Shown piece by piece: positions 18,676 through 27,453 of a DNA stretch of 34,696 nt. Under the pieces are notes generated by a model. That model saw only the letters and a list, made by a program, of their open reading frames with translations. It searched no databases and was not told where the DNA came from. The DNA comes from Chloroflexota bacterium (GTDB lineage Bacteria > Chloroflexota > Dehalococcoidia > Lucifugimonadales > JACPCL1). Both the position numbers and the translations under genes were made by a program. Numbering within the stretch: position 1 is the first letter of the stretch; every line of letters starts with the position of its first letter. The stretch covers positions 1 through 34,696 of the forward strand of contig JACQOP010000074.1 of assembly GCA_016202485.1 (NCBI GenBank), read 5' to 3'.

Positions 18676-19713
18676 GTGAAATACAGGACCTTGGGCAGGA
18701 CCGGGATCCGCATCTCCGAGGTGGGATTCGGCTGCGGCAACGTGGGCGGCCTGATGGTGCGGGGCGCCCACCAGGAGCAGGTGCAGGCCATGCGCCGCGC
18801 CCTGGAGCTGGGCATCAACTATTTTGACACTGCGCCCAGCTACGGCAACGGCCAGTCCGAGACTAACCTGGGCAAGGCGCTGGCAGCAGTGCAGCCCCAG
18901 GCAACGATTGGGACCAAGGTGGGCATACGCCCCGGTGACATGGGCGACCTGAAGGGCACCGTGGAACGGTCGCTGGCGGCGAGCCTGGAGCGGCTGGGGA
19001 GAACGTCAGTTGACATCCTGTACCTGCACACGGGCATTGGCATAGAGCGAGGGTGGGATGGCAGGGATACTCTCTCTCTGAGTGATGTGCTGGGGGCCGG
19101 CGGTGTGGCCGATGTTTTTGAGGACCTGCGCTCCAGGGGTCTGGTACGCTTCCTAGGTTTTACTGCCAACGGCGAGACCCAGGCGTTGCACCGGTTGGTG
19201 GACAGCGGTCGTTTTGACCTCTTCCAGATGTACTACAACCTGCTGAACCCCAGTGCGGGCGTACAAGTACCCCAAGGGTTTCCAGCCCATGACTTCCAAC
19301 GCCTCATTGACCGCGCCCAGGGGGCAAACATGGGGGTAGTGGTCATCCGGGTGCTGGCAGGGGGCGCTCTGGGAGGAGCAGAGGCGCGGAACGGCTATGC
19401 CGCGCCTACCATAGGCGGAGCCATGGTACCTGGGGGTGAATATGGGGCGGATGAGGAGCGGGCGGGGGCGCTGGGGTTCATCATTGCCGAGGGGAGTGCT
19501 CCCTCTTTGCCGCAGGCGGCGGTCCGGTTTGCCCTGATGCACCCTGGGGTTTCTACGGTGCTGGTGGGCTATTCCAGCATGGGCCAGTTGGAAGAGGCGG
19601 CGGCAGCGGCAGCGGCAGGGCCGCTGCCGGGCCAGGTGCTAGAGCGCCTGCAGGGAGTATGGGCTGCTGACTTTGGCAGGGTAGCCAGCCCAGGAAAAAT
19701 TGACGGCGGGTAG
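18676..19713 (+). CDS. Aldo/keto reductase family oxidoreductase
   Basis: ORF track starts at 18619; GTG 18676 gives KYRTLGRTGIRISEVGFGCGNVGG after GGGAGGGAAAGG. LGINYFDTAPSYGNGQSETNLGKAL, VDILYLH, VSTVLVGYSSMGQLEEA. Confidence 0.88.
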   Translation: MKYRTLGRTGIRISEVGFGCGNVGGLMVRGAHQEQVQAMRRALELGINYFDTAPSYGNGQSETNLGKALAAVQPQATIGTKVGIRPGDMGDLKGTVERSLAASLERLGRTSVDILYLHTGIGIERGWDGRDTLSLSDVLGAGGVADVFEDLRSRGLVRFLGFTANGETQALHRLVDSGRFDLFQMYYNLLNPSAGVQVPQGFPAHDFQRLIDRAQGANMGVVVIRVLAGGALGGAEARNGYAAPTIGGAMVPGGEYGADEERAGALGFIIAEGSAPSLPQAAVRFALMHPGVSTVLVGYSSMGQLEEAAAAAAAGPLPGQVLERLQGVWAADFGRVASPGKIDGG

Positions 19714-19728
19714 GCCCTTGCATATAAT
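19700..19728 (+). promoter_or_regulatory. Strong sigma70-type promoter for the split TPP decarboxylase genes
   Basis: TTGACG (19700-19705), 17-bp spacer, TATAAT (19723-19728); overlaps the 3' end of the upstream AKR gene. Confidence 0.7.
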
Positions 19729-19821
19729 GCGGGCGTGCCCTTGCAAGGTCACGTTGACGTGCTCGTATCGGTAACGTCAGCCAACATAAGGCCAAGAGCA
19801 ACACAAGTGAGGGGGTAATTC

Positions 19822-20337
19822 ATGGTCCAACAAGCAGCGCTCCTCAGTCCAGAGCGGATAGTCTCTGAGTTCCAGAAGAATGGCGTCACCCACGTCATCA
19901 CCATACCGGACAGCGAGACAAACTACCTGTATGAGCTCATGAAGGAACAGCCGTGGCTGGACGTCATTTCTAGCTGCCGCGAAGGCGAAACGATGGCCAT
20001 CGCTATGGGGCTTTCCATTGCTGGCAAGACGCCGGTGTGCCTTATCCAGAACACAGGCATGATGGAGTCAGGGGATTCCATCCGGGGCATGGCCCTGGGC
20101 TCCGGGCTTCCGCTGGTGATGGTTGTCGGCTACCGGGGGTGGACACGTCACGGCATCACGCCCGACAGCGCCGCTGTGTATACGGAGCCGTTCCTGAACG
20201 CCTTTGGCATCCACTATTACCTGGTTGAGCATGATGCTGATGGGGACCGGATTTCCCTAGCGTTCCAGGAGGCCAAGGCAACCAACAAGCCGGTGGTGGT
20301 GTTGATAGGGGATGAGTACCACGGCTTCAACCGCTAA
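19822..20337 (+). CDS. Sulfopyruvate decarboxylase alpha-like, TPP-binding pyrimidine domain protein
   Basis: GVTHVITIPDSETNYLYELM, SCREGETMAIAMGLSIAGKTPVCLIQNTGMMESGDSIRG, VVVLIGDEYHGFNR; GAGGGGG RBS. Confidence 0.8.
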   Translation: MVQQAALLSPERIVSEFQKNGVTHVITIPDSETNYLYELMKEQPWLDVISSCREGETMAIAMGLSIAGKTPVCLIQNTGMMESGDSIRGMALGSGLPLVMVVGYRGWTRHGITPDSAAVYTEPFLNAFGIHYYLVEHDADGDRISLAFQEAKATNKPVVVLIGDEYHGFNR

Positions 20338-20405
20338 GAAAGACGCAACATAGCCCGAACCGGCAAAGTCCCATACTAACGAGTCCAAGCTAAAGGAGTC
20401 AAAAG

Positions 20406-20999
20406 ATGTTCAATGCGGCGGACATGTTCAAAGCCTTTGGGAAGCACCGTGACAAGGCGATTGTCATTGCCACAGGCACCTCCGGGCGTCACTGGAGGGA
20501 AGCCAGCACCGATATGAAGCGCGATGTAGCCCTGGGGGGCTCTATGGGGCAGACCACGGCTGCGTGCCTGGGTCTGGCCCTGGGACTGCCCAATGAAAAG
20601 GTGTGCCTGTTTGATTCAGAGGGTTCTCTCCTCATGAACTTGGGCATCCTTCCCACGGTGTCTGGGAAGCAACCCAAAAACTTCTACCATTTCCTGATGG
20701 ACAACGAGTGCTATGCCACCACAGGCGGCCAGCCCGTTGCTAATGCCCAGAACCTAGACTGGGCCGGTATGGCTAAGTCCGCAGGGTACGCAGCGACCTA
20801 CCACTTTGACAACCTTGAGGACTTTGCTTCCAATGTGGGCGACATCATGAAGAAGGCGGGGCCGGTGTTCGTCTCTATGAAGATTGTCCCAGAGATTGAG
20901 AACGAGCCCATTGGGCGCCGCCAGCGGCAGCCGGCCGGCCGGAGCCGGGGGGAGATGATCCGCGACCTGCGAGAGATAGCAGGCGTGAAGGTAAGCTAA
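20406..20999 (+). CDS. Sulfopyruvate decarboxylase beta-like, TPP-binding PP domain protein
   Basis: GGSMGQTTAACLGLALGLPNEKVCLFDSEGSLLMNLGILPTVSGKQPKNFYHFLMDNECYATTGGQ; AAAGGAG RBS. Adjacent to the alpha-like gene. Confidence 0.8.
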   Translation: MFNAADMFKAFGKHRDKAIVIATGTSGRHWREASTDMKRDVALGGSMGQTTAACLGLALGLPNEKVCLFDSEGSLLMNLGILPTVSGKQPKNFYHFLMDNECYATTGGQPVANAQNLDWAGMAKSAGYAATYHFDNLEDFASNVGDIMKKAGPVFVSMKIVPEIENEPIGRRQRQPAGRSRGEMIRDLREIAGVKVS

Positions 21000-21033
21000 G
21001 GCGGAGGCACGACACTTTCGCCCAGAGCAATGA

Positions 21034-21068
21034 AAGAAGGCCCTGCCTCTTAGAGGCAGGGCCTTCTT
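21034..21068. terminator. Bidirectional terminator between convergent genes
   Basis: AAGAAGGCCCTGCCTCT-t-AGAGGCAGGGCCTTCTT, 17-bp arms, between stop 20999 (+) and stop 21096 (-). Confidence 0.85.
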
Positions 21069-21095
21069 GTTGATTTCGTGAGGACTGCTGCCGCC

Positions 21096-22031
21096 CTACT
21101 GGAAGGCGGGTATGACCACTTCTGCAAAGGCCTGGAGGGCGTCAATGTTGAAGGGGGCGCGCAGGGCGATATTCAGCCCCTGGGCGCCGGCGTCCTGGTA
21201 TTCGGCGATGCGTTCCACCACCTCTTTAGGCGTGCCAAAGAGCATACCGCCGGCGCGGCTTCCGGCCTGGGGGCCGTACTGGGCAGCGTAACGATCCCGC
21301 TCGGCCTGGGCCTCGGCCTGAGTGGCGCCCATCCAGAAGCCAACGTTGACGGTGCGTGTGACTTCCCTGGGGTCGCGGCCCTCCTTCTCGCACCACTGGT
21401 CCAGGACCTGGATTTTGTGGCGGTAGGCCTCGGGTGAGATGTAAGGGACGTTCCAGCCGTTGGCGTAGCGGGCGGCGATGCGCAGGGTCCGTTGCTCGCC
21501 GCCGCCGCCCACCCAGACCCGGGGCGGCGTCTGCACGGGCCGTGGAAAGCAGTTGGCATCCTCCACCTGATAGTAGCGGCCCCGGAAGGTGGTGGTCTCC
21601 TGGGTCAGCATGGACTTGACCACCTGGACACCCTCCTCCAGGCGGTCCATGCGCTCCTTCACCGGTGGGAAGGGGATGCCAAAGGCCTGGTGCTCCAAAG
21701 CGTACCAGCCGGCGCCCATGCCCAACTCCAGCCGTCCGTTGCTGACGTGGTCTATGGTGACGGCAGCCTTGGCCAGGACCGCAGGGTGGCGGTAGGCCAT
21801 ACAGAAGACCAGAGAGCCTATGCGCACGCGGTGAGTTTCCGCGGCCAGAGCCGTCATGATGGAGACGCCCTCAAAGCAGGGGCCTTTCCCGTCTACCGTA
21901 GGGTTCTCATAGAAGTGGTCCCAGGTGGAGACCCAGTAAAAGCCCGAGGCGTCGGCAAGCCTCCAGACCCGGCGGAGATCTTCATAGGTGCAGTCTTGCT
22001 GACCGGTGTGGATGCCGAGGTTGAATGCCAT
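21096..22031 (-). CDS. LLM class (luciferase-like, probably F420-dependent) oxidoreductase
   Basis: Start MAFNLGIHTGQQDCTYEDL with GGAGG RBS; STWDHFYENP, HRVRIGSLVFCMAYRHPAVLAKAAVTIDHVSNGRLELGMGAGW, RVWVGGGGEQRTLRIAARYANGWN. Confidence 0.88.
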   Translation of the reverse strand: MAFNLGIHTGQQDCTYEDLRRVWRLADASGFYWVSTWDHFYENPTVDGKGPCFEGVSIMTALAAETHRVRIGSLVFCMAYRHPAVLAKAAVTIDHVSNGRLELGMGAGWYALEHQAFGIPFPPVKERMDRLEEGVQVVKSMLTQETTTFRGRYYQVEDANCFPRPVQTPPRVWVGGGGEQRTLRIAARYANGWNVPYISPEAYRHKIQVLDQWCEKEGRDPREVTRTVNVGFWMGATQAEAQAERDRYAAQYGPQAGSRAGGMLFGTPKEVVERIAEYQDAGAQGLNIALRAPFNIDALQAFAEVVIPAFQ

Positions 22032-22114
22032 GGGTGGCCTCCATTTTCCTAGTGTCCAGGGCGGCAAGCCCCTCATTTCTGTTTCAAGCAAAGGCCCGCA
22101 TTCCCTCCCACCCG

Positions 22115-22180
22115 CCCGTAACGCTGGGGGTTACCACCCCCGCAACCCCAGCAGGGACCACCCGTTTCTTCCACCCTCAC
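22115..22180. repeat. Dispersed repeat related to the left edge of the window
   Basis: CCCGTAACGCTGGGGG identical to positions 2-17, with partial similarity over about 60 nt; GCTGGGG/CCCCAGC stem at 22123-22152. Confidence 0.55.
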
Positions 22181-22210
22181 GCATTGATGCGGGGCCTACC
22201 AGGCCCGTTG

Positions 22211-22987
22211 TTAGCTGGCGGGGATGGCGCTGAGGAAGGCCTTGACGTGGGGGACGATAAGGTCACTGCGGTCAAAGGCGCCGCCGTGGTCCTGGCCCTC
22301 CAGGCTGTGGGTCCTGGCACCGTGAACCTTGGACGCCCATTCCTGGAAGCTGCCGTGGAACATGGCGTCCTCGGTACCGCCATAGAAGAAGCAGGGCACC
22401 TGGATGCCGGCGAGGATGTCAGAGAATCCAGGCCCCTGCAAAGTGGACTGAAAACAGGCGGCCAGGGCGAGGTGGTCGTTGGCCATGAGGACGGCCCTTT
22501 CCGAGGGAGTCAGGGGCCGCCCGCTGGACTCCCTCCAGGCCAGGACGGCGTCCATGCCCTGCATGAGGATTTCCAACATGCGGTTTCTCCCCTGGCCCTG
22601 GCCCGTGCGCTCGTTGGGGTTCATGCCGCCGATGATAAGGGAGTTAAGCCGGTGAGGGTAGTGCCTGGCGAGGCAGAACCCGATGCGGCCGCCCATGGAG
22701 TAGCCCCAGAAGTGGGCCTTGGGCAGGCCCAAGTCGTCAAGGACGGCAACGATGTCGCCAGCCGTCTTATCAATGGTGTAGGCATCGGCGTCATGGGGCT
22801 TATCGCTTTTGCCGTGGCCCCGGGCGTCTACCAGGACCAGCCTGTAGCTGTCCTGGAGGGCCTGCACATAGCCCCATTCTCTCCAGCCCTCGCCGCTGTC
22901 CCGGAAGCCGTGCAGGAGGACCAGGGAAGGACCTTGCCCCTCAAGAACGTAATGGATACGTGTCCCTGAGTTACTGGCAAAGGGCAT
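22211..22987 (-). CDS. Alpha/beta hydrolase
   Basis: LVLLHGFRDSGEGW, LVDARGHGKSD, nucleophile elbow GYSMGG, late-strand Asp region (GGTEDAMF), catalytic His region (GQDHGGAF). Confidence 0.88.
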   Translation of the reverse strand: MPFASNSGTRIHYVLEGQGPSLVLLHGFRDSGEGWREWGYVQALQDSYRLVLVDARGHGKSDKPHDADAYTIDKTAGDIVAVLDDLGLPKAHFWGYSMGGRIGFCLARHYPHRLNSLIIGGMNPNERTGQGQGRNRMLEILMQGMDAVLAWRESSGRPLTPSERAVLMANDHLALAACFQSTLQGPGFSDILAGIQVPCFFYGGTEDAMFHGSFQEWASKVHGARTHSLEGQDHGGAFDRSDLIVPHVKAFLSAIPAS

Positions 22988-23116
22988 AGCTCACCTCACG
23001 CCACAATGTTATTCGGCGGCGCAGGGGCCGCCGAGGGCTCACATACCGGGTGTGTGCAGTATACCAGCCTTGCAATAGCGTGGCATTGCTTGCGGCGCTG
23101 GGGCAGGGAAGCAGGC

Positions 23117-23156
23117 CGCGGGCCGCCAATTAGTGTATGTGAGCTGGCGGCCCGCG
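23117..23156. terminator. GC-rich stem-loop between two - strand genes (possible terminator)
   Basis: CGCGGGCCGCCA / TGGCGGCCCGCG, 12-bp perfect stem with 16-nt loop; no T-tract. Confidence 0.5.
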
Positions 23157-23191
23157 ACTATGTCAAAGGGAAGAGGTGATGATACGGTCCC

Positions 23192-24283
23192 CTACCTTGC
23201 TTTGGTGGTGATGTAGTAGGCGTTCTCAATATCCCCTTCCACCCGCTTGACCTCCTGCACAGTGAACCCGGCATCGGCAAGCATCTTCCGGGCCAGTTGC
23301 TCACCCCACATAGTGCCAAGGCCTTCACCGCCCTGGGCCAGGGAGACGGTCATGCAGTGGAGGACAGAGACGCTATACAGCAGGGTCCCCATTGGGTGGT
23401 CAATGTTTTCTTCCAGGTAGCTGGATGTCCCTTCGTCCACCATCAGATAGGTGCCGCCGGGCTTCAAGGCGTTTGCGATGTTTTTCAACACTTTGCCCGG
23501 ATAGGCCTGGTCATGGATGGAGTCAAAGGTAGTGATGAAATCAAAGCGGTCCCGCACGTTAAGAGCGGCGGCGTCCTGCACCTGAAAGGCTGCGTTGCGC
23601 AGCCCCCAGGCCGCGGCCTCGCTGCGGGCGGCTGCGATGCCGTCCGGGGAGAAGTCGTAGCCGGCGAATCTGCTGTTGGGGAAGGCTTTGGCCATAAGGT
23701 TGATGGCGTGGCCTGAGCCGCAGCCAACATCGGCTACTTCAATGCCCTGCTCCAGTTGCTGGACCACACCTGGCACATGGGGCAGGACATTGCTGACGAG
23801 CACACCGTCAAACACCATGCCGCTGAGATCCGCCATGAGCTTCTGGAAGCCTGGGAAGGCGGAGTAAGGCACACCGCCGCCGGTGCGGAAACATTCCGTA
23901 ACCGAGGCTTCGGTTGCCTTGGTGAGCTCCACGATGGCCTGCGCCCAGTTAGCCATGTTATTGGGGCCGGCCTCCCGAGTGAGCATCGCCGCATGCTCTC
24001 GGGGGAACCAGTAGGTCTTGTCTACAGGGTTGTACTCCACGATGCGCGCCGTCACGACTGCACCAAGCCATTCCCGGACATAGCGCTCGTTGAGGTTAGC
24101 GGCGTCTGCAATCTGCTGGCTTGTGGAGGGCGGCAGGGTTGCCAGGGTGTCCAGCAGCCGGGTCTTGTGGCCAATGCTGAGCATGGCAACCAGGGCAGCG
24201 TCATTCAGTAGGCCAAGGGCACGGCCTCCGAAGGCTTCCACCTTCTGCATATCAAGCTGGGGCTGTTCTGTCTGGGTGGTCAT
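23192..24283 (-). CDS. Class I SAM-dependent methyltransferase with N-terminal winged-helix-like domain
   Basis: Start MTTQTEQPQLDMQKVEAFGG with AAGGAGG RBS. STSQQIADAANLNERYVREWLGAVV, motif I VADVGCGSGHAINLMAKAFP, ITTFDSIHDQAYPGKVLKNIANALKPGGTYLMVDE. Confidence 0.88.
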   Translation of the reverse strand: MTTQTEQPQLDMQKVEAFGGRALGLLNDAALVAMLSIGHKTRLLDTLATLPPSTSQQIADAANLNERYVREWLGAVVTARIVEYNPVDKTYWFPREHAAMLTREAGPNNMANWAQAIVELTKATEASVTECFRTGGGVPYSAFPGFQKLMADLSGMVFDGVLVSNVLPHVPGVVQQLEQGIEVADVGCGSGHAINLMAKAFPNSRFAGYDFSPDGIAAARSEAAAWGLRNAAFQVQDAAALNVRDRFDFITTFDSIHDQAYPGKVLKNIANALKPGGTYLMVDEGTSSYLEENIDHPMGTLLYSVSVLHCMTVSLAQGGEGLGTMWGEQLARKMLADAGFTVQEVKRVEGDIENAYYITTKAR

Positions 24284-24473
24284 GGGTGAATCCTCCTTCT
24301 GCTGCTGTGAGATAGCCAGTGGCCCGCCGGGTGCTCCGGCTGCACGTTTGCGTCCGGCGAACCACCGGACAGGGGAAAGAGTAGCAGTGGGAGTGGGAAT
24401 TGACATGGGTGCAGACACCCAACTTTTACGGTGGGTGCAGATGTCGGTATACACCCAGAGGGCGGGCGCAAGA

Positions 24474-24499
24474 GGAGGGGGCAGCATGCTGCCCCCTCC
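24474..24499. repeat. 26-bp perfect palindrome downstream of the LuxR-type gene
   Basis: GGAGGGGGCAGCATGCTGCCCCCTCC. Confidence 0.8.
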
Positions 24500-24520
24500 G
24501 GCCTTCGGGCAAGGCGGCCG

Positions 24521-26229
24521 TTAGAGCAGATGCTGCTTTATGGCGTAGGCAGTGGCGGAGGCACGAGCGGCTTTGCCCGTTGCGCCGAGCTTTTCGTAGA
24601 TGGTGGAGATGTGGCGCTCCACGGTACGGACGCTGAGGACCAGATGGGCAGCGATCTCCTGGTTGCTCTTTCCGGCGGCCAGGAGCTGCAGAACCTCTAT
24701 CTCTCGCCTGGTGAGGCCGGTGTCAAAGGAAGGCGACGGGGAAGCAGCCGCTTTGGAGTTTTCCGTGGCGGAGCGGCGCACCAGGCCAAGGACGGCTTCG
24801 GCGCGCCCCGCCTCATGGACCGCGCCCAAGCCTTTGAAGGCGTTCAAGGCAGCCATTGCCTCATAAGCAGCTTCCTCATGACTGCCCTGGAGCATGAGCA
24901 CCTCTGCGAGGGCCAACTGGACCCTCGCCCCTTCAAAGACGCCGCCAGAGCCCTGGAAGAGGTCAACGGCATCCTCCAGGTGCTGACGGGCCTGGGTCAA
25001 GTGGCCCTGGGCAGCCAGCACCCTACCCAGGGCAGCACTGGCTGCTGCCTTGAAGGGGTCCGTGCCCATGAGCTGGGCAATGTAGTCAAGCTCTGCCTGG
25101 GCCTCTTGGGCCTGGGCTGTTTCTCCGCGGGCAAGGCGGGTGCGGACCAGCACGTCCAGGGCGGTCACGCGCTCCAGGCGGTCGGTAAGGGGCAGCTTCC
25201 TCAGGTGCCGTTCCAGGATGTTGACGGCAAGGCCGGGCTGGCCAAGGCTCAGAGCAAGTTCGGCTCTAATAGCTTGGGCTATGCCCTCACGCTCCACTTG
25301 CTTGAAGAGCTGCTCTGCCTCCTCCCAGCGGCCCTGCCGCCATCGGAGCTCCGCCAGGCGGGCAATAGACTCGCCTACCTGTGGAGGCAGGGTGGCCTCC
25401 ATATCCCCCTTTGCCTGCAGCAGCTCCCGCTCCGCCTCCTGCCACAGGCCCAGCCACATGAGCAACACCGCGCGGTTTGGCCTGCAGAAGGCGAAGAGGG
25501 GTTCCACCCCCATTCGTGCGAACTCCTCTTCCACCCTGGCGCACCATTGCTTTGCCCGGCCGTAGTCACGAATGCGGGTGCACGCTTCCACCATATAGCA
25601 GAGGGTCGTCCCCTTTGCATCAAAGTCCTGTACCTCACCTGCAAGGACTGCGGCGGCGGCCTCATCCAAGCAGTTCATGCCTTCGGTGACCTGGCCCTGG
25701 GTGACCAGGGCCAGACCCTGAATGGCGTAGGCCAGCATTTCCACGTCCGTGAGGCGGAACTGCTTCGCCAGCAGGAGGACCTCATCTATGCGCTGGAGTG
25801 TTGCGCCGGGGTCATTCCTGGTCATGAGGATGATATGAGCTTCCATACAAGCAAGGAGGGCATGCTCAGGCTCGGGAGGGCAATTCGCCAACAGCCGTCT
25901 AGCCCGCTGGATCCATCCGTTGGCCACGGCGACCTCGCCACGGAAGGAAAGGGAGACGTTGGCGAGCCAGATGGCCATCCTGGCCGCTGAGGTCGGGGCT
26001 TCTTGCTCGCGGTAAAGTCGGTAGGCGCGCTCGTAGGACTTAAAAAAGCCTCTGCCCCGTCATAAAGCCAGACTGATGCTTGGGCCAACCCTTCAAGGGC
26101 CTGGGGGGTGGCGTCCAGGGCCAGGGCCCGCTCAAACAGCTCGCGGGCCTCTTTCCAGGCGTAACGAGACAGAGCCGCTTGTCCTGCGGTCAAAAAGTCG
26201 GCATAGCTCCGGTCTGCTCCAGTAACCAT
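24521..26229 (-). CDS. TPR-repeat LuxR-family transcriptional regulator, interrupted by a -1 frameshift at 26041-26047 (two ORFs: 26229-25822 and 25978-24521)
   Basis: N-part YADFLTAGQAALSRYAWKEARELFERALALDATPQALEGLAQASVWLYDGAEAF continues in the -1 frame as KSYERAYRLYREQEAPTSAARMAIWLANVSLSFRGEVAVANGWIQRARRLL. C-terminal LuxR HTH: LTRREIEVLQLLAAGKSNQEIAAHLVLSVRTVERHISTIYEKLGATGKAARA. Confidence 0.75.
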
Positions 26230-26274
26230 AATAATTTTCAGCCGGCAGAGCGCCGTTATGGTTTGCCAAGGCCC

Positions 26275-27450
26275 TTATGGTATCACACGCTTGTCCTGCA
26301 GCGTTTTTATCTCTGCTGGAGTATAGCCCAGCTCGGCGAGGACCTCGTGGGTATGCTGGCCCAACATGGGCGCCGGACGGCGCACGGAGACAGACGCGGC
26401 GGAGAAGGCAAAGGGGGGCGCGCCCTGGCGGAGGAGGCCATACTCCGGCGACTCTATCTCCAGGGTCAGGCCCTGGTCCAGCATCTGGTCGCTCCTGGAA
26501 AGGGCCTGGGCGGTAGGGGTTGGCGCCGCCTTGAGATTAGCTTGCCGGAGTTGCGCCAGCCAGTAGTCTGCCGTCTGGGCTGCGATGGTGTCCGTGAGGG
26601 CCTGGGCCATCGCCTGCTCCTGGCGTTCGCCTTCCTCCGTCCAGAGGGAGGCCAAGTCCGGCCTGCCGATGGCTTTACAGAGCTGCCGCCACTGGGCAGG
26701 AGTATCGCAGGCAAGGTACAGCCAGGCGTCGCTGGCCTGATACAGGCGGTGGGCGGCGTCTGTGCCCAGGGCTTGCGGGGGGGTCTGGCCAGGGTCATCT
26801 ACACGGGAGGAAGTCCAGGGCGTCCCCTGGGTAAAGAGGAACTCTCCTGCCTGGACGGCGACGACGGTATTCATGAGGCAGGTCTCCACCCGCTGGCCCT
26901 GGCCGGTACGCCGGCGGTGGTACAGGGCCATGAGGATGCCCCAGGCCGAGAGGAGGGCGGCGGCGTAGTCGGAAACGGCGACACGGAGGAAGACGGGGGG
27001 CGCATCAGGGCCGCCCTGGTAGGCCATGGCTCCGCTCATGGCCTGGAAGAGAGGGTCAAAGCCCGGGGTCTCCCCATAGGGGCCGCGAGAGCCGTAAGCA
27101 GTGTTGGTGCAGTAGATGATGCGGGGGTTGACCTGGCGCAGGGTCTCGTAGTCCACCCCCAGGCGCTGGGCCACGCCGTGGCGGTAGTTCTCCACCACCA
27201 CATCGGCCCGCTGCACCATGCGGTACAGCGCTTCCCGGCCTTCCTGGGTCCTGAGGTTCAGTATGACGCCGCGCTTGCCCCGGTTCCAGGACTGGAAGCC
27301 GGCGATCATAGCGCGGAAAGCGTCGCCCTCAAAGGACTCCACCTTGTCCACTTGGGCGCCAAGGTCTGCCAGGAGGCTGGAGGTGTAGGCTCCGGCGATG
27401 TATCCCGCCAGGTCTATGATGCGTATGTCTTGCAGGGGGTGAGTGGGCAT
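26275..27450 (-). CDS. Class III (CaiB/BaiF) CoA-transferase, expected catalytic Asp present
   Basis: IIDLAGYIAGAYTSSLLADLGAQVDKVES, NRGKRGVILNLRTQEGREAL, ADVVVENYRHGV, GFDPLFQAMSGAMAYQG, FLRVAVSDYAAALLSAWG (Asp161). Confidence 0.9.
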   Translation of the reverse strand: MPTHPLQDIRIIDLAGYIAGAYTSSLLADLGAQVDKVESFEGDAFRAMIAGFQSWNRGKRGVILNLRTQEGREALYRMVQRADVVVENYRHGVAQRLGVDYETLRQVNPRIIYCTNTAYGSRGPYGETPGFDPLFQAMSGAMAYQGGPDAPPVFLRVAVSDYAAALLSAWGILMALYHRRRTGQGQRVETCLMNTVVAVQAGEFLFTQGTPWTSSRVDDPGQTPPQALGTDAAHRLYQASDAWLYLACDTPAQWRQLCKAIGRPDLASLWTEEGERQEQAMAQALTDTIAAQTADYWLAQLRQANLKAAPTPTAQALSRSDQMLDQGLTLEIESPEYGLLRQGAPPFAFSAASVSVRRPAPMLGQHTHEVLAELGYTPAEIKTLQDKRVIP

Positions 27451-27453
27451 AGT

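Noticed and set aside
22025-22969. 314-aa + strand ORF
   Set aside because: Antisense to the alpha/beta hydrolase, which has GYSMGG and other motifs.
24431-25990. 519-aa + strand ORF
   Set aside because: Antisense to the TPR-LuxR gene, which has a clear HTH; typical GC-rich shadow ORF.
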